A stretch of DNA of 64,000 bases from Gammaproteobacteria bacterium (lineage in GTDB: Bacteria > Pseudomonadota > Gammaproteobacteria > Pseudomonadales > Azotimanducaceae). The position numbers and the translations under genes are program-made. The notes beneath the pieces were generated by a model. It was not told the origin of the DNA and made no database searches. It saw only the letters and a program-made list of their open reading frames with translations. Positions 56,350-64,000 of this stretch are shown here, piece after piece. Where the stretch lies: positions 51,671 through 115,670 of the forward strand of contig JAPOXO010000062.1 of the NCBI GenBank assembly GCA_026707045.1. The letters run 5' to 3'. Positions within the stretch are counted from its first letter, which is position 1. Every line of letters starts with the position of its first letter.

Positions 56350-58527
56350 ATGCTAGATAGAGCTGGCTTACATATAGCAATGCTAGGTACTTTGTTTCTC
56401 CTGCTCCCTTCCGCATGTAGCCAGATGAATAAGGATTCTTCTATGCCGAAAGCCCCCATCGCAGACAGACGAGATCATGTTGCTGAGCACCACGGAATTG
56501 CGATTACCGATCCATATCACTGGTTGAAAGATGAAAGCTATCCAACAGTAGACGACGAGGATGTTCTGGAATATCTTCGACAGGAAAACAGCTATTTTGA
56601 AAAATTCATTGAACCAATTTCACCTCTTGTAGACCGAATTTTCGAAGAACTAAAAGGTCGCCTAGATAAGGAAGATGCGTCGGTTCCGGTAAAAGACGGC
56701 AAGTTTGTCTACCAGTCGAAATATGAGACCAATAAACAGTATCGCGTACATATGCGGTGGCCAGTAGCAACGGCAGGAGAAGATCTACTTGGTGCGGATC
56801 CGGAAAAAGTAAGAATTCTCATCGACGAGAATGAACTAGCAGGGAAATCGGACTACTTTTCGCTGGGTAGCTTTGCAGTTAGCCCGGATGATGAACTTCT
56901 AGCTTACAGTACCGACCATGATGGAAGCGAACGCTACAAGTTACGAATCAAGTATGTCGACTCCGACGAGCTACTTTCCGAAGAAATTGAAAACGTCACT
57001 GGATCAGTCGTATGGGCCGACGACGGCAAGAGTTTCCTGTATGTGACTCTGGACGAGAATCTCCGTCCAAATCGAGTTCTTCATCACATCTTGGGATCGG
57101 ACCCTGCGGACGACCGAGTGGTCTATGAAGAACACGACGGAGGTTTCTTTGTCGGCATCTCTCGGACGACATCTCGAAAATTCGCGCTTCTGTCTACGGG
57201 CGACCACGTGACCTCAGAGATCAGAATTGTGGAACTCAACGATCTTTCTCAAGAACCTCGCGTAGTATCGCCACGAAAGAAAGACCATTACTACCAAGTC
57301 GATCATCGACTTGAATCGCTTCTCATACTGACTAACGACACCCACAAGAACTCTCGACTGGCCACGACCGCTGAGAATGCGATTGGACCCGAGCATTGGG
57401 AAACTGTTTTGGAGGCATCGGATGAGCGATATATCACCCAAATGCAAGCACTTCAAGATCGAGTCGTTGTTGGAGCACGCGAGGAAGGGCTTGACCAAAT
57501 TCTGTTCTCAAATGATGAGGGAAAATTTGTTCGTGTCCAGTTCTCAGAGCAAGCGTACAGTGCAGGATTTCATTACAGTCGCGAAGAAAATCCCACTCAT
57601 TTGAGAATTGCCTATTCATCGTTGGTCACTCCGAGGCAGGTCTTCGATTACTCCTTCGATTCCGGCGAGCGAATTGTTCGGAAGACCCAACGAATTCCCA
57701 GCGGCTACTCATCCGAACTATATTCGACCGAGCGACGCTGGGCGACTTCGCACGATGGTGTTCGGATTCCCATTTCAATTGCGTATCGCAATGACACACC
57801 GTTAGACGGATCCGCGCCCTTGTATCTAGGAGGCTATGGTGCATATGGGATCAGTGAAGACCCTTACTTTTCAACTAGTCGACTCTCTTTGCTCGACCGT
57901 GGATTCGTTTTCGCAATAGCTCATATTCGGGGCGGCAGCGAGATGGGTTACCAGTGGTATGAGAGCGGCAAGTTAGGCAAGCGCACAAACACCTTTTTAG
58001 ATTTCATTAGCGTAGCGCGCTACTTGATCGATGAGAAATTTACAAGCGAAGGTCGCATCGCAATTTCAGGTGGAAGTGCAGGGGGCACTCTCATGGGAGT
58101 TGTAACAAATGATGAGCCCGCTCTTTGGGGAGCTGTAGTTTCTCACGTACCTTTCGTGGATGTGCTCAATACTATGCTCGACGCGACACTGCCACTCACG
58201 CCCATTGAGTGGCCTGAGTGGGGAAATCCAATTCTGGACAAAAAGGCTTTCGAGTACATTCGTTCGTACTCTCCTTATGACCAAATCAAAGCACAAGACT
58301 ATCCACCTATGCTTGTAACTGCAGGATTGAACGATCCGAGGGTTACCTACTGGGAACCTGCAAAGTACGTTGCCAAACTTCGTTCACTCAAGACAGACGA
58401 CAATCTGTTGGTTCTCAGGACACAAATGGGGGCTGGTCATTCCGGAGTTTCCGGTCGTTACGACTCTCTTCGCGAGACTGCAGAAACCTACGGATTTATC
58501 CTGACTGTGATGGGCATTAAAGACTAG
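56350..58527 (+). CDS. Prolyl oligopeptidase (S9A family), exported, about 725 aa
   Basis: I chose MLDRAGLHIAMLGTLFLLLPSACSQ, a signal peptide; the frame upstream has none. The mature N-terminus has HHGIAITDPYHWLKDE, the S9 start motif, and a seven-bladed propeller up to about residue 430. The catalytic Ser is in AISGGSAGGTLMGVV, the Asp in AGLNDPRVTYWEPAKYV, and the His in MGAGHSGVSGRY. Family enzymes cleave short peptides after Pro or after basic residues (oligopeptidase B). Exported variants feed on external peptides, common in marine bacteria. Confidence 0.9.
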   Translation: MLDRAGLHIAMLGTLFLLLPSACSQMNKDSSMPKAPIADRRDHVAEHHGIAITDPYHWLKDESYPTVDDEDVLEYLRQENSYFEKFIEPISPLVDRIFEELKGRLDKEDASVPVKDGKFVYQSKYETNKQYRVHMRWPVATAGEDLLGADPEKVRILIDENELAGKSDYFSLGSFAVSPDDELLAYSTDHDGSERYKLRIKYVDSDELLSEEIENVTGSVVWADDGKSFLYVTLDENLRPNRVLHHILGSDPADDRVVYEEHDGGFFVGISRTTSRKFALLSTGDHVTSEIRIVELNDLSQEPRVVSPRKKDHYYQVDHRLESLLILTNDTHKNSRLATTAENAIGPEHWETVLEASDERYITQMQALQDRVVVGAREEGLDQILFSNDEGKFVRVQFSEQAYSAGFHYSREENPTHLRIAYSSLVTPRQVFDYSFDSGERIVRKTQRIPSGYSSELYSTERRWATSHDGVRIPISIAYRNDTPLDGSAPLYLGGYGAYGISEDPYFSTSRLSLLDRGFVFAIAHIRGGSEMGYQWYESGKLGKRTNTFLDFISVARYLIDEKFTSEGRIAISGGSAGGTLMGVVTNDEPALWGAVVSHVPFVDVLNTMLDATLPLTPIEWPEWGNPILDKKAFEYIRSYSPYDQIKAQDYPPMLVTAGLNDPRVTYWEPAKYVAKLRSLKTDDNLLVLRTQMGAGHSGVSGRYDSLRETAETYGFILTVMGIKD

Positions 58528-58592
58528 CTTGTAGTGTAGTTTTGACGTTAGTAGACTCTGTGGTGCCCATTTGAAACGGTACTGCGTTCATG

Positions 58593-59819
58593 CTAGACAA
58601 GGGATCGCAGATCCACTTCAGCATCTGCTAGGGCATCGGGCGCAATTCGTCTGCCAATCAAACGCCGTGAAGCAAGAAATTCTCCCGGATTGTTAACCGA
58701 GCTGGATCCCAAAAGCACATCGTTCTTGAAGTGGAAGTACATGAACGAACCAACTTCCTGCTTCTCTCTCTTCACAAATGAATCGGCTTCAGTCGCAAAT
58801 CCTGCCATTTGAAACTTTACATCGTATTGGTCAGACCAAAACCACGGAACCGAAACGTTTGGCATGGGACTTCCGGCTATGGTCGCAGCGGCACAACGAG
58901 CCTGTTCCATCGCGCTCGGTACGCACTCTAGCCGAATCGAACGCCCAAGCAGTTCGCTGCTCTGATTGGAGCAATCGCCTATTGCAAAAATACTCTCGTC
59001 CTCCGTTCGACAGTATTCGTCAACTAGGATACCGTCGTTGCAGGGAAGACCAGCATTTCGGGCAAGCTCAACATTGGGTTCAATTCCTATTCCGACAAGT
59101 ACCAAGTCCGCAGGAACGGAGCGTCCGCCTGCGAGGCGCAACTCTACGCTTTGCGGACAGGTGCTTCGCTCGATTGACTCAACAACGGAGTCATTCATGA
59201 TCGTGATGCCATTTGATTCGTGCAAATTGTGGAAAAAGTACGAAAGCTCTGGCGTTACGACGCGGGCGAGGACTCGGTCGAGCACTTCAATAACTACTAC
59301 ATCCAGGCCAAGACCTCTGCAGGAGGCAGCCACTTCTAAACCAATATAGCCACCACCAATAATTGCGATTCGCGCGCCAGGAAAGAGTTTCTGCTTGATC
59401 TCGTCGCAGTCGCTGATAGATCGAAGGGAACAGATACCTTCTAAGTTTGAGCCTGGTATTGAGAGTATGCGGTTAGATGAGCCAGTTGCTAGGACGAGCG
59501 TTTGCCACCCAAGCCTATTCCCATCTTCGAGAACGACTTCTTTGGAGTTGACATTTATTTCAGCAACCCACTCTCCCGTAATGCACTCGATGTTCTTGTC
59601 CGAGTAGAACTTTGCTTGGCGAAGATAGACGCGTTCGAGGCCGCATTTGTCCTGCAAGTACTGTTTCGATAGTGGTGGACGTTGGTAGGGAATGTGGTTC
59701 TCGCCCGCAACGATCTTGATGGAGTCCGTATACCCACCTTGTCTGAGACTCGCTGCCAACTGACCAGCAGCATGTCCCCCACCAACAACTACAACACCTG
59801 CCGGATGACGTCGGGACAC
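58593..59819 (-). CDS. FAD/NAD-dependent rubredoxin or ferredoxin reductase-like flavoprotein, 408 aa
   Basis: The fold has two nucleotide motifs: VVVVGGGHAAGQLAASLRQGGY for FAD and AIIGGGYIGLEVAASCRGLGLDVVVIE for NAD(P)H. The FAD loop IFAIGDCSNQ and the C-terminal domain (WSDQYDVKFQMAGFA) complete a BphA4/putidaredoxin reductase-type enzyme. It shuttles electrons from NADH to a small ferredoxin or rubredoxin for oxygenases, but no such partner is in the window. Length is standard. It is followed by DUF1820, 49 bases away, on the same strand. Confidence 0.9.
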   Translation of the reverse strand: MSRRHPAGVVVVGGGHAAGQLAASLRQGGYTDSIKIVAGENHIPYQRPPLSKQYLQDKCGLERVYLRQAKFYSDKNIECITGEWVAEINVNSKEVVLEDGNRLGWQTLVLATGSSNRILSIPGSNLEGICSLRSISDCDEIKQKLFPGARIAIIGGGYIGLEVAASCRGLGLDVVVIEVLDRVLARVVTPELSYFFHNLHESNGITIMNDSVVESIERSTCPQSVELRLAGGRSVPADLVLVGIGIEPNVELARNAGLPCNDGILVDEYCRTEDESIFAIGDCSNQSSELLGRSIRLECVPSAMEQARCAAATIAGSPMPNVSVPWFWSDQYDVKFQMAGFATEADSFVKREKQEVGSFMYFHFKNDVLLGSSSVNNPGEFLASRRLIGRRIAPDALADAEVDLRSLV

Positions 59820-59868
59820 CTCGTACTGATCCGAACTCTCTAACTCTTCGCTGGACGAACCAACTTGA

Positions 59869-60198
59869 TCAACTCTTGCGGTCCTGGGCGGGCATCGGAA
59901 ATGGCATCACGTTGCTTCCGTCGGATTCCATAATCTTGGGTGTACCTTGCTTCTTGACCTCATCGATGCGAATAACCGAGTGAATGGGAACCAAAGTACT
60001 GTCTACATCCCCAAATTCCACTCGCAGTTTCTCCTCGGATGGATCGATTACAACTTGTGCAGACTTTCCAAATACGAACTTGCGAAGCTCTACAAATCCA
60101 TACATCTCGCTTGTGTAGACTTCACGGACGTAAACTTCGTAGATTTGACGAGCGTTATGAAATTGAACCCGATAAAGGTGTCGATTGATTGAGTTCAT
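59869..60198 (-). CDS. DUF1820 family protein, 109 aa
   Basis: The chosen ATG starts MNSINRHLYRVQFHNARQIYEVYVREVYTSEMYGFVELRKFVFG, the family N-terminus; the longer frame is discarded. The block VIDPSEEKLRVEFGDVDSTLVPIHSVIRIDEV and the end SNVMPFPMP are diagnostic for DUF1820, a small gammaproteobacterial cytoplasmic protein of unknown function. It sits upstream of the flavoprotein and downstream of creD on the same strand. Confidence 0.9.
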   Translation of the reverse strand: MNSINRHLYRVQFHNARQIYEVYVREVYTSEMYGFVELRKFVFGKSAQVVIDPSEEKLRVEFGDVDSTLVPIHSVIRIDEVKKQGTPKIMESDGSNVMPFPMPAQDRKS

Positions 60199-60361
60199 AT
60201 TGATGAGAGAAAACCTTGACGGTTTCCGCTGGTGTATTGGCTCGGCCAACCTCCCAGTTCAAAATCAGGAGATTAACCCGAAAACTATCGAAATTATATA
60301 GCACTCTAACTTGCCGGTAGGTTCATTTGTGTGTCCTAGCATTGCCCAGAGGACTTGCAGT

Positions 60362-61666
60362 TCAAGTGTCAGCTGTTTCCTCGGCACTGTCGGCACGGAG
60401 TATGCGAGTTGAGTACATCAAGGCTCCAAGCAGAATGAGCAACAATGCCGAGCCCACCAACAACGCGTACTCGTTCAATTGCAGTACGACATACAGTGCG
60501 ACGTACAAAACCAACAACATTGAAAACACGGAAACTGCAACGGACGGGCTTCTGCTAGCAAACCAAACATATGCTGTGTTCATTGACGCCAATATTGCGG
60601 CCGCAATTGCATATCCCGGTCCGAATCCGATATGTTCTGACAGCGACAATACCATTAGGAAGAACAGAACGAGCCCAACACCCACGACACCGTATTGGAC
60701 AATGTGCATTTGAGTCCGCGAAACCAGTTCAATGCAGATGATGCCAATCATCGTCATGACGACAAACAGAATTCCGTACTTTATCGAACGTTCTACGGCT
60801 CGATAGGGTGTGTTCAAGGTGAGAATTGAAAAGCCCAGATCAGAGCTAAAACGAGAATTTCTCCTGAGCGCAGAAATCGTTTCATCGAATTCTGTGACTG
60901 TTAGTTGGGCCGGAAATCCACGAGAAAGCGCATGAGTCGTCCATGACGCAGAAAATCCACTATCGGTTACTTCACGTTCGTCTGGCAAATAGCGACCATC
61001 AAAACTTGGATGAGGCCAATCCGAATTCATCGAAACAACCGTTTTGTCTCCGACCGGAAGCACAGAAAAACGTCCTGTTCCTCGAAGTTCGACCTTGACA
61101 CTGACAGTCCCGCCTTCAATCAGTTTGGATCTACTTAATTCAGTTTTCACGATGTTCCCAATAGCACCCATTTGGGATGAAGTCTGTTCTTCTAGCGCAT
61201 CATCGTTCCAGTGTATTGTTGCACTCCGCACTCCCCGACTATCTGTGATCCCGACGGCTATCGCAGCATTCTGTAATTCTCCAGGTAGAGAACTTTCGGC
61301 AACCGGGGCAAACGTAGCGGTAGCTATTACAGTTGCACTGAATACGGGTATTCGGTATATCCCTCGATTGCGCATCTCGTGGGAGGATTCAAGCGAAAGA
61401 GTCAAATCGATCGGCATGAGCACGAGAGTTTCCGTTTTGAACTCTGATGTCGACGTTCTAACTTCAGTCTTGGTTTCAGCCAAAAGCATCGGGCCGGAAA
61501 ATGACTGATTGTCGGACCAAGCTTGAGCAACGTCGGCTACGGCATCCTCATAGTAGTCCTGGCGCTCGAAAACAAGGACCAAGATTAAGAAGAGAGGAAT
61601 CATTAGACCAACAATGATTCCGGAGACGAGAATGAAACGCAGGGTTACGGGTTCGATATTGAACAT
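60362..61666 (-). CDS. CreD-like inner membrane protein, 434 aa
   Basis: The start MFNIEPVTLRFILVSGIIVGLMIPLFLIL is one N-terminal helix. A large periplasmic domain (about 40-290) contains SGPMLLAETKTEV, LTLSLESSHEMRNRGIYRIPVFSATV and SGFSASWTTHALSRGFPAQL. Six membrane helices follow, such as GILFVVMTMIGIICIEL, GVVGVGLVLFFLMVLSL and VSVFSMLLVLYVALYVVL. CreD is linked in E. coli to CreBC and to envelope or beta-lactam responses. No creBC genes lie in the window, so control here is unknown. Confidence 0.88.
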   Translation of the reverse strand: MFNIEPVTLRFILVSGIIVGLMIPLFLILVLVFERQDYYEDAVADVAQAWSDNQSFSGPMLLAETKTEVRTSTSEFKTETLVLMPIDLTLSLESSHEMRNRGIYRIPVFSATVIATATFAPVAESSLPGELQNAAIAVGITDSRGVRSATIHWNDDALEEQTSSQMGAIGNIVKTELSRSKLIEGGTVSVKVELRGTGRFSVLPVGDKTVVSMNSDWPHPSFDGRYLPDEREVTDSGFSASWTTHALSRGFPAQLTVTEFDETISALRRNSRFSSDLGFSILTLNTPYRAVERSIKYGILFVVMTMIGIICIELVSRTQMHIVQYGVVGVGLVLFFLMVLSLSEHIGFGPGYAIAAAILASMNTAYVWFASRSPSVAVSVFSMLLVLYVALYVVLQLNEYALLVGSALLLILLGALMYSTRILRADSAEETADT

Positions 61667-61720
61667 GCTTAGTGTCTTCCTTGAACAACTCTACCGCAGC
61701 TAAGCTAAGTGATAGACAGA

Positions 61721-61738
61721 TTGGAAATCCATTTCCAA
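61721..61738. promoter_or_regulatory. Inverted repeat TTGGAAA-TCCA-TTTCCAA upstream of creD
   Basis: Perfect 7-bp arms with a 4-base centre, 54 bases upstream of the creD ATG. It is suited to a dimeric regulator. Confidence 0.4.
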
Positions 61739-61851
61739 CAATTGGATCAGATAATAGCAAGCAACACCCCTCTTATTCCACCGACTTTGTTAATAAGTCG
61801 CGTCGATTCGAAAGGCTATCAGATGGGCTTTCCATCTTAGCGACTCGTTAG

Positions 61852-61869
61852 TTATCGCTATCACGATAA
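61852..61869. promoter_or_regulatory. Inverted repeat TTATCG-CTATCA-CGATAA
   Basis: Perfect 6-bp arms with a 6-base centre, about 185 bases upstream of both genes. Weaker than the site at 61721. Confidence 0.3.
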
Positions 61870-62055
61870 ACCTTCAGATTCCAATCACAAAGAAATCGAA
61901 CTTCCTTCTGCTCTGAGTTGAACTTTCCAACCGACGGTCCGGTTGTCTAGCGCACTACTCTCGAGTGCTCCGCACGCTATTCACTTCTATCGGATGAATC
62001 GCTAACATGACGCATTAGAGTGTAAAGATTGAACGACTTTCAAGAGCTTTAATCC

Positions 62056-63255
62056 ATGGATGCCCAGAGAAGTATCGGCCTAGTTGGTCTTGTGGGATTC
62101 CTACTCTGGATGCCACTTGGCTGCAATCATTTGGATGAGAATAAGCTGTACTTTAGTAGTTTCCTAAATATTTCATACGGTGCGGCAGAGAATGTGGACC
62201 CTGCATTAACCAGCCTCGATATTCACGTTCCTAGAAATGCAAGAGATGCGCCCGTGCTCGTATTTGTGCATGGTGGCAGCTGGGCGTTTGGAGACAAGCA
62301 TTTGTACCACTCGACCAAACTTCCTTTTCTTCTTAGCCTGGGCTATGTAGTTGTAAGTCCCAACTACAGGTTGAGTACGGATACGATCAAACATCCAAAC
62401 CACGTGAACGATGTTGCAGCTGCACTTCGCTGGACCGTTGACAATATCAAAAATTTTGGCGGCGACCCTGGCGGGATTTACCTAATGGGACATTCAGCTG
62501 GTGCCCACTTAGTCAGTCTACTGACGCTCAGTGACGAATTTCTAACAAACGTTGGACTAGATCAATCAAGAATTCAAGGAGTAGTCATGGTCGATACTGC
62601 AGCATATGACATGGTCAAGACTATGGAAAGCTTGAGCAACACTCCTTCAAGTTATTTTCATAAGGCTTTCGGTAAAAAACTAGAAACATGGATTCATGCC
62701 TCGCCATTGCATCAAATTCAAGAGAATCGAGACTATCCTCCGTTTCTGGTGTTGGTCGCAAGTCCAGTGTTGATGCCTATTGCAGACCAGTTGAAGACAA
62801 TTCGGGAAAGAAAGTGGGAAAGAGTTGTTGAATTCAGCGAGAGGCTACGACAGACAGGAGCCTCGGTTTACACCGTGGATGCTATGCAGTACAAGAGCCA
62901 TCGAACAATCAACGAGCATCTCGGCAATAGACGAGATTTACCAACCTCAGTCTTGCAGCAATTTCTTGAGTTTACCGAGGCTTCACGAACCGATCAGAGC
63001 CTTCCCCAAGAGCCGAGTGTAGCAAGTGTCTTCAGCGTACAAGGCAGCGAGTGGCATACAGCTCGGCGAGACCTTGGCGACTACACCGCCGATGTTGTAA
63101 TTCGTTTTCGGGACCAGAATGGTGACAATCGCATCGACCGAAGTGAACTGCAGGGGATTGAAGTCACCTATTTTGAAGGATGGGACTTGGATTCGGATGG
63201 CGCCATATCGAAGGAGGACATCGTTCGGGGCTATGAGAAACTCGAACCTAACTAG
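62056..63255 (+). CDS. Exported alpha/beta hydrolase (esterase) with C-terminal EF-hands, 399 aa
   Basis: N-terminal signal (SIGLVGLVGFLLWMPLGC) suggests a lipoprotein. The hydrolase domain has the oxyanion motif FVHGGSWAFGDK, VSPNYRLSTDT, and the nucleophile MGHSAGAHLVSLL. The His is likely in YKSHRTINEHLG. After about residue 320 come two calcium-binding loops, DQNGDNRIDRSE and DLDSDGAISKED, a paired EF-hand. It is probably a periplasmic or surface acyl esterase stabilised or regulated by calcium. The fusion is unusual for the hormone-sensitive-lipase-like group. Confidence 0.85.
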   Translation: MDAQRSIGLVGLVGFLLWMPLGCNHLDENKLYFSSFLNISYGAAENVDPALTSLDIHVPRNARDAPVLVFVHGGSWAFGDKHLYHSTKLPFLLSLGYVVVSPNYRLSTDTIKHPNHVNDVAAALRWTVDNIKNFGGDPGGIYLMGHSAGAHLVSLLTLSDEFLTNVGLDQSRIQGVVMVDTAAYDMVKTMESLSNTPSSYFHKAFGKKLETWIHASPLHQIQENRDYPPFLVLVASPVLMPIADQLKTIRERKWERVVEFSERLRQTGASVYTVDAMQYKSHRTINEHLGNRRDLPTSVLQQFLEFTEASRTDQSLPQEPSVASVFSVQGSEWHTARRDLGDYTADVVIRFRDQNGDNRIDRSELQGIEVTYFEGWDLDSDGAISKEDIVRGYEKLEPN

Positions 63256-63349
63256 CTAACCAAACCATTCAACTACTTGTCTCATAAAATCTACTGAAAT
63301 CAAGCAGCAATAGTCATTCGCTGGTGCAAAAAAGGTTTTCCGTCGCAAT

Positions 63350-64000
63350 ATGTCCATTTCCAATCAAATCACACAGCCTCCCTACAACGCAACGTTCATG
63401 GGTGTCGCGGTAGGAGCCGCAAATCACTACGGTTTAAATCTTACTCCTATGGAGTTTTACTGTGAGTCGGGGTTTGCGTTTGCACTCAACATAGCCGCAG
63501 ACCTCTGTCCCAGCGGACCCTATTGCTGGAACCACGAATCTGTGTTGGAAAACTTGAGCCAAATGGGACTCAACTTCAAGCACCTTCCCCTAAGCTACAA
63601 GACCTCCAATCGAAATGACATAGTTGAAGACGCCGTCTCTGCAGCGAGAGAAGCAGTTTTGTCCATAGAAGCACTCGAGCATCAGCTGGTTACCCAAGCA
63701 AATCAAGTGGAGCTCGAGTTGTCACTACCTTGGGGTCCCGATGTAGATGCTTGTTTAAGCAAAGTGGCGATTGATGATCTACACAAAGACGAACCACCTA
63801 TCTTTGGGTTCTACAGGATTGACAAGGGAAATACGGTCAACAAACGAATGCGTGTACTTCAAGGTCTTGAGTGCGCACTGCAAATGTTTACAAATTCTGA
63901 TCGGTTTCAAATTGAAGGTTATCGATTCGGACCTAGTGCTTACCAGGTGTGGGTAGACGCCCTACGCGCAGATGAATTCAATGCGCATGGTCATTGGTGG
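63350..64000 (+). CDS. Partial hypothetical protein, runs off the window end
   Basis: The ATG at 63350 opens a frame that stays open to base 64000 (217 codons). It begins MSISNQITQPPYNATFMGVAV and has no signal peptide. CESGFAFALNIAADLCPSGPYCW and the later SSNR-like helical stretch DAVSAAREAVLSIEALEHQL are notable. The pattern of a Cys near a Gly-Phe-Ala helix start, with a following His/Asp-rich middle, faintly resembles the BtrH N-terminal (C39-peptidase-like) family, but I cannot support that. The ribosome site is weak. Identity needs the missing C-terminus. Confidence 0.6.
   Translation, partial: MSISNQITQPPYNATFMGVAVGAANHYGLNLTPMEFYCESGFAFALNIAADLCPSGPYCWNHESVLENLSQMGLNFKHLPLSYKTSNRNDIVEDAVSAAREAVLSIEALEHQLVTQANQVELELSLPWGPDVDACLSKVAIDDLHKDEPPIFGFYRIDKGNTVNKRMRVLQGLECALQMFTNSDRFQIEGYRFGPSAYQVWVDALRADEFNAHGHWW

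Larger units (their letters stand above)
61667..62055. other. 389-bp divergent intergenic region with inverted repeats
   Basis: The gap between creD (minus) and the alpha/beta hydrolase (plus) holds two symmetric sites listed separately and no ORF or RNA gene. Sequence is moderately AT-rich and probably carries both promoters. Confidence 0.5.

Overview
The window reads as chromosomal DNA of a Gram-negative, probably marine, gammaproteobacterium. Supporting this are glutaminyl-tRNA synthetase, CreD, a DUF1820 protein, YhhQ, TonB-dependent receptors, a TRAP transporter and an RND efflux pump. By eye the base composition is close to 50 percent GC, and TTG and GTG starts are frequent. I see no rRNA, tRNA, phage, insertion sequence or CRISPR array. 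Product names come from reading motifs in the translated frames; no database search was run.

Layout. 0.1-2.3 kb: a small unknown protein, a GST-like protein and a VOC (glyoxalase-like) protein. 2.4-5.9 kb: two exported thioredoxin-fold proteins on the minus strand, separated by a long hairpin. 6.4-7.1 kb: an exported unknown protein. 7.1-10.8 kb: a minus-strand unit of glnS, a PLP-dependent dehydratase/racemase and a phytanoyl-CoA dioxygenase, divergent from a transglutaminase-like exported protein. 12.4-14.5 kb: an MDR oxidoreductase, a small unknown protein and a VOC protein. 14.5-18.1 kb: a complete TRAP transporter operon of the TatT-associated kind (tatT-dctP-dctQ-dctM). 18.3-22.9 kb: two tandem paralogues of a CBM9-like/DUF5916 exported protein, both 706 residues. 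23.1-25.2 kb: groES-groEL behind a perfect CIRCE operator, ending in a strong terminator. 25.2-27.5 kb: a TonB-dependent receptor. 27.7-30.4 kb: two translationally coupled bacterial PH-domain (YdbT/YdbS-like) membrane proteins.

30.7-41.8 kb is a transport region on the minus strand. It holds an ABC ATPase, a very large ABC permease fused to an M1-peptidase-like domain and a golvesin-like C-terminal domain, an RND adaptor, an RND permease, and a ZnuD-like TonB receptor with long His/Asp/Glu-rich loops. 42.1-46.9 kb carries an LLM oxidoreductase, an operon of a PTPS/QueD-family protein (catalytic Cys absent), an SDR and YhhQ, then a D-aminoacylase-family amidohydrolase. 47.2-51.7 kb carries an LpxH-like phosphoesterase with a GT4-type glycosyltransferase, a Tat-exported PhoX phosphatase and an M15 carboxypeptidase. 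51.8-55.8 kb holds a phytanoyl-CoA dioxygenase fused to HEAT-like repeats, then a HAD hydrolase, a CULT-domain (cereblon-type) protein and an Anbu proteasome-like peptidase. 56.3-64 kb: an S9 oligopeptidase, a rubredoxin/ferredoxin reductase-like flavoprotein, DUF1820, CreD, an alpha/beta hydrolase with two EF-hands, and a partial gene running off the end.

The most unusual items are the CULT-HAD-Anbu neighbourhood, the ABC permease/pseudopeptidase/golvesin fusion beside an RND pump, the atypical PTPS operon, and the dioxygenase-HEAT fusion.
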